Source of the DNA: Acanthornis magna | Lineage: Eukaryota > Chordata > Aves > Passeriformes > Acanthizidae | Length of the DNA: 64,000 nucleotides | Assembly (NCBI GenBank): GCA_036785705.1 | Contig: JAWUZG010000084.1 | Coordinates: 10,925,501-10,989,500, forward strand | Reading direction: 5' to 3' | Shown: positions 25,074 to 38,300 of the stretch, piece by piece | Position numbering within the stretch: the stretch's first letter is position 1 | How the letters are laid out: the number at the start of each line of letters is the position of its first letter | The notes under the pieces: generated by a model | Told to the model about the DNA's origin: nothing | The model's database searches: none | What the model saw: only the letters and a program-made list of their open reading frames with translations | Position numbers and translations under genes: made by a program

Positions 25074-26847
25074 TTCTATATTTACTTTATAAAAATATAT
25101 GCAGATAAATGTAGCTATCTGCAAAAGGTACCCATAGGTTCTGCCAGCTGGATGCAGATGTAGCTACCTGACTCTGAAGGAGCGTGTTACAAATTTTATA
25201 GACATTGAAGTCTATTTTGGCATTTTGTTCTCTTATTTAATCTGAATCATTTACGTAGTAACTCCTGATATTTCTCGGTATCGGAGGCGAATCTCAGAAT
25301 GCCTCGTACATCCTGCATAAACAGTTCTTTGGTTGTACAAAGCTGCCAGGAATTCTCTGGAAGTCAAAGGTCAAACACACACTGACTGTTCAAGGTCCTA
25401 TTTTTATAAACATCAGTGACCAATGAATACTGTGAATTTCTTTTCCTCTTTCAGGCTGATGACACATCTTTTTAGATAATAAGTTTTAGAAGAATACCAA
25501 AGTCTATCCCACCAGTGACACAGGGATACCACATTGGTTCACATGCAATGGGCTTTTTAGTCCCCTTACAACTTCTGTGGGCAACTGCACAGAACAGATA
25601 CAACTGGATACAATTTTTTTTCTGCCAACAGATTAGGTAGGAAAGAAAGGTACTTTTCTGATAATCAGAGAGATGAAGTCATTGGCATCTTGCAAGACCG
25701 ATTAACTTAATGTACCATACTCATCTATTACACGTATACTGGTAGACAAATGGTTTAAACAGTCAATACAACTCCTTGGGTTCTTAATTTTTTATATAAC
25801 TGAGATGATGTAATTCTGCATAAAAAATTGGAATATGTTTCATCTAATTAAGTACATGAAAGACTGAAACTAAAAAAATGCCACTACCTCCATTCAGGCT
25901 GGAAAGCATGTTAGATGTACCACAGAGCAATGCTACAACCAACATCTTGATTTTATAACTTTACTCTGTGAATGTACAATCAGTTATTTACATTACCAAA
26001 ATGGATTTTCCTGTGATGTATGACTAATAAACACTGACGCTCAAGCACCTGCAAAAGAAATGTCGCTGCTTTGTAGTCTCTGCCATGAACATTTCACCTT
26101 CTATCATCTGAAATGATCTCAAATTCTTCTCATCAAAGTATATGTTACTGAGGCAAGGAGCTTACTTTAGTACATTAAACACATGTTGTAACATCCACTC
26201 TATTTAATCTTCCTGCCTTTTCCCTCTGAAAAAGATGCTGTAATGCATGAATATACTGTGCCTTTATGCAACTTCTGCCACAAATCCAACCATGTCTTCC
26301 ACACAAGCTTTTGCCTTTGTTGTGGTTCACTGTCTTTTAAAATTATCTTTTCAGCTGCACTGGAATTAGTAGTCATCCATCATGCTATGAACTCAAATAA
26401 CAGATTTAACGAAAGCAAAGTCTAATTTTATAGATTTTGTTCAATGGAAACAAATCTGTTTTATGCCAGTGCTGTTGCTAACCAGATGATAATGTAGATT
26501 CTAAACATCTACAAGGGTGCCAGAAGGGGAGAGAAGTGGCACCTCCCTCCAGCTCTCATGAAGATGTTCCATGTCGGGATCACGGCAAGATAGCAATGCT
26601 AACTATACTGAGCTAAACACCATTTTTATAGTGATAGCCTAAGACAGAGCTGTCTTATCATATTGATTCTCTGTGATGAAGCACCGGCTTCTTTCAGAAT
26701 GCACTTACTGTCCTACAACAAAACCAGTTGTGAAATCCATCAACTGTTACGAGATGAGATCCACCATATACAAAAAAGGGCTGCAGCAGTTCAGTATTAA
26801 CTAGTTTTGACACAAATTACATGTGGCATGCACCATCTGGCTTCCTC

Positions 26848-26868
26848 AAAAAAAAAAAAAAAAAAAAA
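26848..26868. repeat. A21 homopolymer
   Basis: Twenty-one consecutive A. No retrogene or SINE body was recognised on its left. Confidence 0.9.
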
Positions 26869-28911
26869 GCAGACAAGGCAAGGAATAGGCAGGGAGACTC
26901 CACCACTGCCTTTCGTGACTGAGTAGGATCAGAGAAAAGCAAGCTTGAGCAGCAGAGATTTGCTGCAGGTAATGGTATCAGGGTATAAAAAATGGCAGCT
27001 GTCAGAGAGATCCTGAACTTATTCAAAAGGCTCAGAAACAGAAGGACCTTTGCTAATTAAATATTCTATAAAGCAAAGAAAATGTACAGGACAAACAATA
27101 AATCACACAGTTCCTTAGAAGTGATTGTGCTTTGAAAAAAAACCCAGTGATTTTTAAGTAAGGAAAAATATTTCAAAGTGAGTCTTCTGTGCAAAGCCAT
27201 ATGCAGAAAGTGTTTCTGTGTCGTGTAAACTTTGAGCTCTTCTATTCTCTGCTCTGTGCCTCTGGGACCCTGTCTGGCACCGTTTGACATCCAAGGAGCT
27301 TTAATGAAAAGCACATCAAGCCCAAGTGAGGGACTTTTTGATGTTTGCACTGCACATCACTGAAGAAACCAATACTTTTCAAGTGGTGTTGTACCTCCTC
27401 CAGTAAAAGCAGTTTGTCCTCAAGACAGCAGAGTAAGAGTTTGAAAATGCAGCATCTAACTCTTGCATGTCTCACACTTGCACAGAAATGCCCATGAGTC
27501 CACTCATGACAATCCCCACTTGCAGGCAAAATACGTCAGTCCCAAACACAAAGTGTCACAGTGTCGTGTGTGAATGTGAACTCCTTTTTGAATGAGTAAA
27601 ATAGACACTGTCAATATTTCTAGGATTGGCATTTGATAATTAAACAATGTCCACCTGGAGCAGCAGAGCTGTCCTAGGCAAAAGCAGTTTCTGATGGTCA
27701 ACTCCCCCCATCATCTTAGACAGAAATGCTCTTTAGCTGAAATATATTCACCTTAATGCACCTGACCAGCCAGCCCTACAGCACACAAATCCCTAAGCAC
27801 AGAAATTCAAAATGGGAATTTAATTTTTTTTTCTGATGGGAAAAGTACCATAGCAAAACTTCCTGGCATAAAATTCTCAAACAGCTTTAGGAAAAAAAAA
27901 AAAAGTAAAAATAATATAAATTATGAAAAAGGTTAACGAGCCATTTAAAATCAGTGATGAGTTTCCCTCAGAGCTGAATATAAGCACTGAAATTTACTGG
28001 CTTTATAAGAGCTACTGTCCTGAAGTGTAACATTGCCTAACTTGCTACTTGTGATCCTACTTCTGATCTTAGAAACAAGGTCACGATCCTACAACCTTAA
28101 AGTTAATTGCCAGTTTTTCTACACACTTTGATGTGAACTGGAGTAGGGCTCAAAGCAATCATGGATATATTTAAGCTCCTTTAAATCAAAGTGTCTACGG
28201 GAAGGGGAAGACGGCAGAAGCAGTGCACTTGGAATCACCCTTTAAAAATGGAAATTCTCCCTTCCTGAAGCAACTCCCATTCTCTGCATATCTGGAGCCT
28301 TTGTCAGCAGTTAGTATACTAGCTACACATTTTCTCCCATCTTTCTCTTTTGACTCTAAGACAGCTATAAAAGATCAGAGGCTGCACTACAAAAATGCTC
28401 ATGTAATAATATTCACTGGGAAATGCTCAGCGTCATAGCTCCTACTTGGTATATATTTAACAAAACTATTTTTGATGGATAAGGAATTACTATATTTAGA
28501 AAAAACCCTCCAACTCATTATCCAGAGAACAGATGGGAGAAATGCCAGATTATGTACAAGCACACAGATGAGTGCTTTCATTGGAAAACAATGGAAAGAG
28601 ATGTCATGGTTGGCTTGGGAAGAAGTGACAGATATTGATATAATCACATTAAATGCAGAATTTCCTATTTCATATCTTTAATTATTATTGTTTTCAATTT
28701 TTAGTATTTCAAGTCTTTGTGGGTTGTATCTTTTGGAAGAAACTGCTGAAGGAACATCATATAGGAATTTAATTTTAAATTAAAGACTTTTGATGTTCAA
28801 ATGTAAAGTTCACAAAAATTTAGTTCAGGGTTTTTTCCCTTCATAACTTCTGTAAACTTACACTGATTGCACATAACCAAACAACTTAATTTTACAACAT
28901 TTCCATGAATT

Positions 28912-29345
28912 TGATCCACCTGGGTTGGGACAACCTCAAGCTCAAATACAGGCTGGGCAGAGAATGGATCGAGACAAGCTCTGGGGAAAAAGACTTGGGG
29001 GTGTTTGTGGATGAAAAGCTCGATATGTAACCCAGCAGTGCATGCTTGCAGCACAGAAGGCCAACCATATCCTGGGCTGCATCCAAAGAATTGTGGCCGG
29101 CAGGTCGAGGGAGGTGATTCTGCCCCTCTATTTCATCCTTCTGGGACCCCACCTGCAGTGCTGCATCCAGCTCTGGGTCCCCAACACAAGAAAGATGTGG
29201 ACCTGTTGGAGTGGGTCCAGAGGGGAGCCACTGAGTTGATCAGAGGGCTGGAGCACCTCCCCTGTGAAGACAGGCTGAGAGAGTTGGGGTTGTTCAGCCT
29301 GGAGAAGAAAAGGCTCCAGGAAGATCTTACAGCACCTTCCTGATG
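28912..29345 (+). repeat. CR1 LINE, ORF2 segment lacking its 3' end
   Basis: This CR1 ORF2 C-terminal coding sequence starts at AAATACAGGCTGGGCAGAGA-like blocks and passes through GACTTGGGGGTGTTTGTGGA and GCTGGAGCACCTCCCCTGTG. One frame still reads [20 protein letters not shown]. It stops abruptly after AGATCTTACAGCACCTTCC, with no 3' UTR or terminal ATTCTATGATTC. It is antisense to KCNQ1. The reading frame starting at 29005 belongs to it. Confidence 0.9.
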
Positions 29346-30731
29346 CCTAAAACTCATCTTACTCTATACCCTAACACACCCCAAAAGAGTGATTTTCTTT
29401 ATTTTTGTAATGGATTTCTTTCTAAGCAGAACTCCACTATTGTTTTCACCATGAGGGATCTGGTCCCAAGACTAAAATGTGACAAAAGTTTTTCATTGCA
29501 TAAAATCAGAGAAAAATTACACATGGAAGTACCTTGCAGACATCTCAGAAACATTTCAAGCTTTAATCACACCCCGTTCCCATTAACCTATGCTGCCATG
29601 TGAGATTTATCAGTGACTTCCTAAATCCTACACAACACTGCTGATTGGTGAAAAAGAGTAAAGGATTGTAAGGAAATCTCATGAGTCCTGCATAAATAAA
29701 TGGGACACAGGAGACTGCTGCTTTTCACCAGTCAACACTGTACAACGTAACTTATTGGCACATAAAGTGAAGTTGTTTAGCCCTGATTTCATTGTAGTGA
29801 CCTGATCTTTGGGAATCTGCAGTTTTTGTCCTGGCAAATTGTCTGGTGCTTATCGCTGAAGATAAGGAAGTTAAAAATTTCTAGACATACATGGATTTTA
29901 GAGCATGTGGTTAGGGTCCTCTGCTTTCACACACAAAGCAGGATTTATACATACAGGGACAAAAAGCCACAGTAGTTGTGATTCCACTCTCCTTGTAAAA
30001 GCTGGACGCTTTTTAAAAACAGTGAAGTCAGAGTTGCTTTTAAAGTTAGAAAAAGAAAAAAAAAAAAGGAACCTAACTACAAATGAGGAGCTTTGTTCAA
30101 CAAGCTACTTAAGCAGAACATAAATCTGAAGCAATAATACTTCCAGCTGAAGTGGACAGTAATCATTTATACTTACACATGGCACACACTTAAGTACCTT
30201 GATCAATTAAAGCCAAGTGCGCAACATTAAGTTTGGGAAAAATCTTTTTCAAACAGAATGTTTCTAAAATGACCAAATAACCTTGAAATGTACTACACCT
30301 TAAGCTAGCACTTCCAGAGAAAGCAACCTGCTGCAATGAAGGTCAGCAGAGTCTCATGGATTAAAGCAGCATAAATAAACAGGTGTGTAATTGTTCACTT
30401 GTGCTTTGGCCAGACTCGTAAGCAAAAGACAACCAATTATTTATTATTCTGATATCCACTCTCTACCTTTGTTAAGTTTTGCCATTCATGTCTCAGGGAA
30501 GTGTGTAAGAAAAGCATCTCTCCATTAAATTAAGGATTAAATATAGCTACTGCTGTCCAGTTCTCAATGCTTTTCAGAGCCAGTTCCAGAAACTTACTGC
30601 CTTTTTCTTGAGCCTGCCTCTAGTCACATTGAGATTAATGAGACTTACACGTGAGAAATTAGAGTGAAAACAATCCTGAAAACAGCTGATTGATTCTTAA
30701 GCACCAGTGCATTGCATCATTAATTCCAGAG

Positions 30732-31033
30732 GGTTGGAATCAACGGCACAGGGTCTAGTTGGAGGCCTGTCACTAGTGGTGTCCTCCAGGGTTCAGTACT
30801 GGGTCGAGTCTTGTTTAACTTATTCATCAATGACCTGGATGAAGGGGCAGGTGACTGAACCCTGGAACAGGTTGACCAGAGAGGCTGTGGAGTCTCTTTC
30901 GCTGGAGATACTCAAGAACCATCTGGACACAACCCTGTACAATGTGCTCTAGGATGGCCCTGCTTGAGCAGGGAGGTTGGACCAGGTCACTCATTCTGGT
31001 CCCTTCCATCCCTACTCATTCTGGGATTCTACA
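30732..31033 (+). repeat. CR1 LINE with internal deletion
   Basis: The left part (30732 to about 30850) is CR1 ORF2 around the reverse transcriptase [11 protein letters not shown] and [12 protein letters not shown] motifs. The right part, from about 30861, is the 3' UTR: CCCTGGAACAGGTTG, then AGGATGGCCCTGCTTGAGCA, a GGTTGGACCAGGT block and the terminus ATTCTGGGATTCTAC. The intervening coding and UTR sequence is missing, with the join inside 30850-30861. It is antisense to KCNQ1. Confidence 0.9.
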
Positions 31034-31914
31034 AATACTGAGGAAAGAAAGTTTTATTCAGCTGAATTGTTGTAAAAGCTGCTGACAACAGCAGCACATG
31101 GCAAGTTTACCTTTATCTCTTTTAGATGCTGGCTTGCCCTTTGCTTTTTAATTTGCACCTTAGCTCACCTTCCTCTGAAGATGCTGTCTGGCTTATGACA
31201 AGGAGGCACAGGGACCTTGGCAGACAATTTGTTTTACTTGGGACAAAGATGTGCAGTCTGATACAGTCCAAAAGGACTGGGACAGATTTAAGGGACTTAC
31301 AGCTATATATACTTATTATTTATGTTCCCTACCCAACCCAAATTTACACTTAGGTAGACTGGTATATGCACACACACACACACTCTTAGTAGAGACCTGT
31401 TTCTCCATTTCACTAAAACTTCCGATTTTTTCCTGGAATTATATCCCTATTTACCCAGTGCAGCAAATTGCTTGTTCACTGATAAATAATATCACCTCAC
31501 CAATACTGCATTTATGGCAGAAGAAATTATTACAGGATTTAAAAGACAGACAAGAAAACTCACTTTCTACACTCATAAAATCAAATCTTCAAGAGGGCAT
31601 TACACTTCCTCATTCGGTTAGCACTTGACATGTGCTTAATTGTAAAAGGTTTTATAATTATCATTGAAATGTATATTTAAAATTGCAGAATGGGTCAGAT
31701 GTTCTCTCAGATAATAAGAAAAGTTGTAACAAATACATTAGGAGTTGTATAGTCTATCCCATGCTTCCTGTGAGACGATAACTCTTCAGTAGTTCTGCCA
31801 AAATACAACCCTTGGGCCTGATTTCCTTAATGCTGAATATCAAAGTTTTTTTGAAACCTCAGAAAAATTAATTGCCTTTTTAAAGAGTAATGTCAACAAA
31901 AAATGGAATTATGT

Positions 31915-31953
31915 CCAAAAAAAAAAGAAAATAAGAAAAAAAAGAAGAAGAAA
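31915..31953. repeat. A-rich simple repeat
   Basis: A tracts are broken by single G residues and a short AAG run. Low complexity only. Confidence 0.85.
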
Positions 31954-34900
31954 ATTCTTTTTAGCAAAAGCTCTGGTCCTCCATCTTTGGAAGCATTAAC
32001 TTAATTCTGATAAGACAAGATTTTGGAAAAAGGTTGTGATTTCTTGCTAATAATGCGAAACTCACAGTATTACTGTCTGGAAAATTACAGGTTTTACCTT
32101 CTCAACACAGAGATACCAGCAGCAAATACCCTTTAGCAGTCATCTAGGCCCTGCTCCCAAGCAGCAAAACCTCAGGACTTTGACTTTGTGTGACATTCAG
32201 GTCTGGTGGGGGTGATGCCAAGACTGAGATCAACAGAAGTGAGTGCAGGAGACTTTCCCAGCGCTGCCAATTAATCCTGTCTGAGCCCAGACACCATAGA
32301 AAAAAACCTCCCATTCAAATGTAAACAAGAGAAAAAAGAAAAGAAAAAAGATTGTGGTGGGAAGCACCTGGAAAAAAGTTATGGCTGAGGTGAGCTTGAG
32401 AACTGTAAGATAATAAACATGAGTAAAGACTGGAGAGAGTAAAGGAAATCAACTTACAGGTTTCAGAAAAAAAAATCTGGGAAAAAATCATCAAAGAGTA
32501 TGGAGTAGAAGACATGAAATCTGCAGAAAATTTTACTTCTCAGATCCTGCTTTATCCACTGCCAAAACTGTAGATGCAACTTGAATTTTGTTTGTTGTTT
32601 TCTCTACCCCATTTAAGGACATGCTCAGCCACATTATCATTTAAATATATCAATTCTGCAAATGAGATAGTCCAGTTCTTAACATAGCCTTTACTGCAGA
32701 AATTTTCCTCATTCCCTCTAGTCCACACAGTTTACATGTGCTCCTGTTGTATTCCAAGTGAGGTATGTCATAGATCTATGAATGAATGTTACTGTATTCT
32801 CTTTACTGAAGGCTTTAAGTTGCATTTAATGCACTTTGTGACCAGGAGTACTTCCACAATGTGAAAGAACTCAGCATTTTTCCAAATGCTACTGTGTCAA
32901 GCAAACAAAAATATTCAAAATAAACCCTTATCCAGAGAGAAAGGCAGAATGACAATCAATCATGGTAATCAATTGAGTACTTCCCTTATCCAACAAAAGA
33001 ATTTTATGACTCAATCATATCCTATAAAAATTTCTTTAGGAAAAACAGAGAACCCCAAATCTACGCATGTCTAAATATTAACTGCAATAGTCTTTGCAAA
33101 ATTAAGAAGGAAATGTTTCTTCAATGAGTGGTATTAAATGATTTTCTTGAAAAGTCTATTAAGATCCTGGAGAACACCACAGTAGGAAGTGACATAATGG
33201 AAGAAAAGGTCAGGCCTGTGGTGCCTGCACACGATATGCTGTGGGACTTGTCCCCAAAGGAAGAATTTGGAGCTAAACATGGTATTGTCTGGATATAGTC
33301 TGGCTACTCCCACACACCTCTGTCAACAGCAGGAATGCCTCACCAGTACTTTCCATCCCACTTGTGATCATGTGCATTTATCGCTTCTGTTGGTCACCAT
33401 TTATCATTAACCTGGTGACTCCACACTGACTGCCTACAAGATGCAATAAAATACCAACAGAATAATAAAGTAGCTTTGTGCTTTGACTTTTTTTTATTTA
33501 TGCATTCACAAACTAGAAGAAAAGGGTAAGAGCCTGAACTGTGTGACTGTTCCTAATCTGAACTGGACCAGAGCAAAGTCCACAGGCTGCCTTCTAGAAA
33601 TCGGTGTAATGCAGTGTGTAGCTCAATATTGGCAAAACATTCATGGCTCAGGGGCTGGGATTTCATTATGTTAGTGCCTCAGAACAGAAAAAAACCTGTA
33701 GCTTGCTCTAGACAAACCAAAGAATGGGGGGCCTACCAAAACTGGAAAAAAAAACTGACCTCAAAAACCTTCAGAAAGAGATCGAAGATACAAATCTCAT
33801 GAGCTCCCCATTTGTGTAGTTTTTATCAGGATTTTGCCTGAAACAGCAATAACAAATAGATGAAAAGCAGTAAGGAACAGATGAATGAGAAGTCAAGGTA
33901 GGGCGGAGCTTCTTTAATTCCTGGGTGACAGAGGGAAAGGTAGAAAGAGAGTATCAAGAATAATCCTACAGGAAAATGACATTTTAGTGTGAATTCTGCT
34001 ATATGCAGATGAAAGGCCTTTTTCCCTTCAATTTGGAAAAGTCATGTCTTTCAATCACAGCAGAAGCTCTGTTCTGATGACAAATAAAATTTATAATTGT
34101 ATTATAATTATTGCATATGTGAATTCAGAGCTGCTTCTTTAATAGCATTATATCTGCTTCCTTGAAGCAAATTGTATCATTGCAGAACCAGAATTCCTTG
34201 CCTCTTTCCCTCCCAGGGAACTCCTCCTAGCAAGGCATTTGCAACAGAGGATCAATATAATTAATTTCATTCATTTCCCAGGGCTGTTCTGACTAGAACA
34301 GTTTTGATATTTGTATAGACACTAAATTTGCAACCAGAGATGTAGGTAGATACATTACTGCTGAAAAAACATCACTCAAGTGCAAAGAAAAACAGGATGA
34401 ATTCTAGAACTGGGCCAGAATGCCCTGCTATAAATACGTATATTAAGTGTGTGTATAACTAAGAAACTGCTGACACAGCACTGTGGAAAGCACTGCTAGA
34501 GGGCTTTCTGCTGCTGCCAACAATGTCATCATAAATCAGAAGGATCCTCAGGAGCAGCTCTGTGGTTAACCTGCGTGAGGATACTGAACAACAGACCATT
34601 GTTGCCAGAAAAGGACTATTTGACACTGCTTGGCATCACCTCACACACTTAGTGAACCAGACTTTATACCTATTTCTTGCTTAGCTTAAGCAGAGAACAA
34701 AAAAAAAGTAATTAGTATTCCATAAAAATCAAAACAAAGCAGGCACCAGTCAGTATCAGGAAAACCCAGCACTCTCTCCCTGATGCTGAGCACTTCTCCA
34801 GCCCATTTGTTTAAAGACAAATATTTGAACAGCTTTGTATCAGATGTACCTTTAGAAAACCAGAAACTGAGAGGGAAAAGAGCACAAGAAATGCTTACTT

Positions 34901-35307
34901 CTGGAAAAGTTTCCTTGCAAGAACTACCATCTATGGATATCCCTGAAAAAATCCAGCTCCCAACGGACCCACTTGTAATACGAGCAAAAGCAGAAAATTG
35001 CCAGGACCTCACAGAGGCACCCAATTGCTGCTCCACACTGCACACTGCAGCAGCCTTGGGTTTGCCCTACCTTCTCTGCAGAAGCTGCCTTGAGGATAAA
35101 GACTTTCTCAGCTGCCTGGAAAGGGATGTTAGTGCTATGGCTCAACGTGCCTAAGGTTACATAAAATTAATTCAGGCCTCAGACTCATGGTTCCACCAAA
35201 AACAAGGTCCCACAAATACTCGAAAAATATTGGGGCTTTCCTAAGTTTTTGAAATAAACCATCATTGATTTGGTGACGTTTTCTGAGAAGTATGATGCTC
35301 AGGTACA

Positions 35308-35359
35308 GTTTTCTAATGTTTGTTTCTAATGTTTCTAAAGATGAAGTTTTCTAATGTTT
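35308..35359. repeat. Three copies of TTTCTAATGTTT
   Basis: GTTTTCTAATGTTT at 35308, GTTTCTAATGTTT at 35322 and GTTTTCTAATGTTT at 35346 form a small local amplification in otherwise unique sequence. Confidence 0.8.
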
Positions 35360-38300
35360 TAAAGCTACATACCGAAAATGGCCAAGTTTAGACTACTGTG
35401 CTGGTGGAGAGAACTTGCTGATATTCAAGGATGGACTTACACACATTAAGACAATTTGCAAACTTCCCTAAACCATGTGGAAAGGTGGTCAAAATCAGAT
35501 TCCTAACATTTTCTTTTCTTCGTGATGGAATTTATTCTGTAAATTACGGCAAAAGAAAAGAATCAACTAGCATGCTAATGGAGAGGCTACAGTGCACCAA
35601 CAGATAAACAAGGAAACCAAACAGGAGATGCATTTCCTCACTAATTTGATGACATCAGGAAAAGAAGATTATAAAAACATAAAGCTTCACTACTGCATCT
35701 CTCACAATGCTGTCAAGTGTGTTCTTACTTGAATCCAGTATTTTTAAGAGCCTGTTTCTTTTCTTCCTGTCTTTTTTTTTTTCTGCCTGAGTAACCTGGA
35801 GTAATGTATGAATATGATTTACTAATTGTAGAGTGACACCCTCAGTGTCAGGAAGAAGGGAGCAAGGGGAATCGTCTGTTTGCAGGAGTGACTATTTCAG
35901 ATCCCTAATGCCCAGAGTCAAGGTGCATTGGTGCATTTGCTCCCAGAACAACAGTGCACCAAAATATTTCACATGAGATACCACTCTCCATGGGTATGCA
36001 TGTAGGCAGCCAAAGCACACACGACTCACTGTGAAGGAAATGAAGACATGAGGAGCTCTCACCTCCTCTGATTTCCCGAGAGCCAGAGAACTTCATAAGG
36101 ATTATCAGATTCGTGGGGATTTTTTTGCTGTTTAGTATTTTCTGAAGTTCTGTTTTGTTTTCTCAAGGATGGTTATTTTGGCCCTCTGAGGGTTTTATGA
36201 ATTTTGCCTGCTCAACACTGTCGTGAGACAACGCACTGCTGGGATCTTAAAGACCCCAAACTGATTTCATTGTTGAAAGAGCCATTCACCCTGAAGCCTT
36301 CATGTACCTTGCCTGCTTACCTTCTGACCGAGTACAGATCTCTCTTTATACAGGAAACTTGAGACTCTATGGCCCTGTTCCAGAGGCTAAACAAAAAGAG
36401 GTTGTAAACTTTAACCAATCTGCCTCCCTACAACTAGCTACAGAGACTAATTTTCTGAAATCAAATCCTCTTGTCTGGAAACAAAACACACTTTTGGAAC
36501 AGCTTTAGGTCTACTGACTACCATGAACCAAAACCAGGCTATGCTCTTCTTCTTGCCTCTGGTAACCAAGGATAACTTCAGAAAGTCGTTGACAGAAGCA
36601 GTCAAACCTGAACATTTAGGGAAAGCATCAGCACCAGCAGTCACGGGAAATAGGCAAATCTGAGGTAAAAAGGAAGAAGAGAAAAAATCGATGCAACATA
36701 CCATGGCAACATTCTTATGGCAGGGAAAAGCCCTTCCCTCAGAGTCAAGAAATAAAAAATCACTGAGAAAACAGGGAAAATTTTGATCACAGCAATTTTT
36801 CAATATTGTGTTTAAGAGCAGTTGGTTATTGATGCATAGGAAATAGTTAGAGATGGCCAAAAAAAAATGCACGCACAAAAAGTTCTCATTTGTAATGTAT
36901 CTCTAGCAAAAACATGCCAGTAACAGCTCACTTACTTTCTTTTTTACTTGGTATTCAGAAGGTATTGTTCCTCAGCCTCATCCCTTATAGCACAGGTAGA
37001 TAGCGTTTACCAATTTCATACAAATGAATAGAAAAGAGGAACAGAAAGGTCCCTCTTGGTTACTCTGCAGTGGAAGTTGGGTCTTCTGTTTGTACTTGAA
37101 TGGAGCCCCATCCATGCTTATCCATTTCATGTTATTATCAGGAGGTTAATTACACCATTATCCTAAATTACAGATTGTTTGGGAACCTCGTTGAACTCTA
37201 CTCTTCCTGTTTTCATAGAGATTAGCAAGGGTAGTTTTAGCCATTCAGATGCTCAGAGTCCTCACTGTGAAAAGCAGCTGCCTCTCCAACCCTGTACAGG
37301 CAATATGGCATCACATCCCTTTCCAGAGCAGAGGTAGGGGCTGACTTTTCAGTGATGCTGAACCCCTGCAGTGTCTGCCACCACCTCTGAAAACCAGGCT
37401 GTTGGGATGTGAAGTGGGCAGTAACAGAACTAGATCCTCCTACCTTACCTTTACCTCCTTGAGCAGCACAAAAAATGGAAATCAACACAGAATACACTGT
37501 GATCATTAGACAATTCTCCTAGACTAAGTCAGCTCATCACAGCACATGCATGGCTTTTCAGGTGTTTCACGGAAGGTTATCATTTATTGCTCTCTGTCCT
37601 GAGTAAACCAGTCACCTACGCACACTAGCAGAGAACCAAAATCATGGTAAAAAAAAAAATCCCTAACAAAACACCTGAACAATCTTGCCAAAAAAGCCTT
37701 AAAACATTCCCCACAATCATGAAGTTTCTTTTTCCTTTTTTTTCTTTCCCCAGTAATTTTCTTTGTTCTTAAACATCTATAGCTGTTGGAAGGAATATTA
37801 TCAATCGAAAAACAAAGAAAATGTTTGTTGTTGTGTTTTTCTTTTGAAAAAAAAGAATTCTTATATATCCAGTGGAGCTTTTTGATTCTGTGCCCAGATA
37901 CCGACATTACAAAACATAAGACAAAATTATAGGTACACAGCGTGCCAAGAAAATCAACTCAGCGTGGCTTGCCCGGGCTCTTTGAAAGAAGGCATGCACA
38001 CTGTGTCACTATTATGATTTAAAATAGCTGGGCCTCCAGAGCCAGCGCACTACTGTGGCACAGCTCAAGGTGCCTGCAGATGCCTGTAGCAGCAAGCCAA
38101 GTGATTAGCTTCAGCACTGCCATGAAAGCACCACTTTGATTCCTGTTCAATGTGTATCTCGCAGCTTCATTTGAGTACAAAACAAATCTCCAAAGAAATG
38201 AAAGAAAGCTTGGGAGGGGGGAGAAAATAAACCGAGTCCTTTACACTAAACCTCATTATCATTTACTACGGAGTGCAAATTTCTTGGGTTCAATGGAGAG

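Noticed and set aside
34783..35154. Overlapping open frames of 123 codons (plus) and 119 codons (minus)
   Set aside because: Both strands are open over the same stretch, neither translation is recognisable, and there is no promoter or splice evidence.
36447..36878. 143-codon minus-strand reading frame
   Set aside because: No recognisable domain, no splice context, composition like translated AT-rich intron. Length is within chance for 64 kb.
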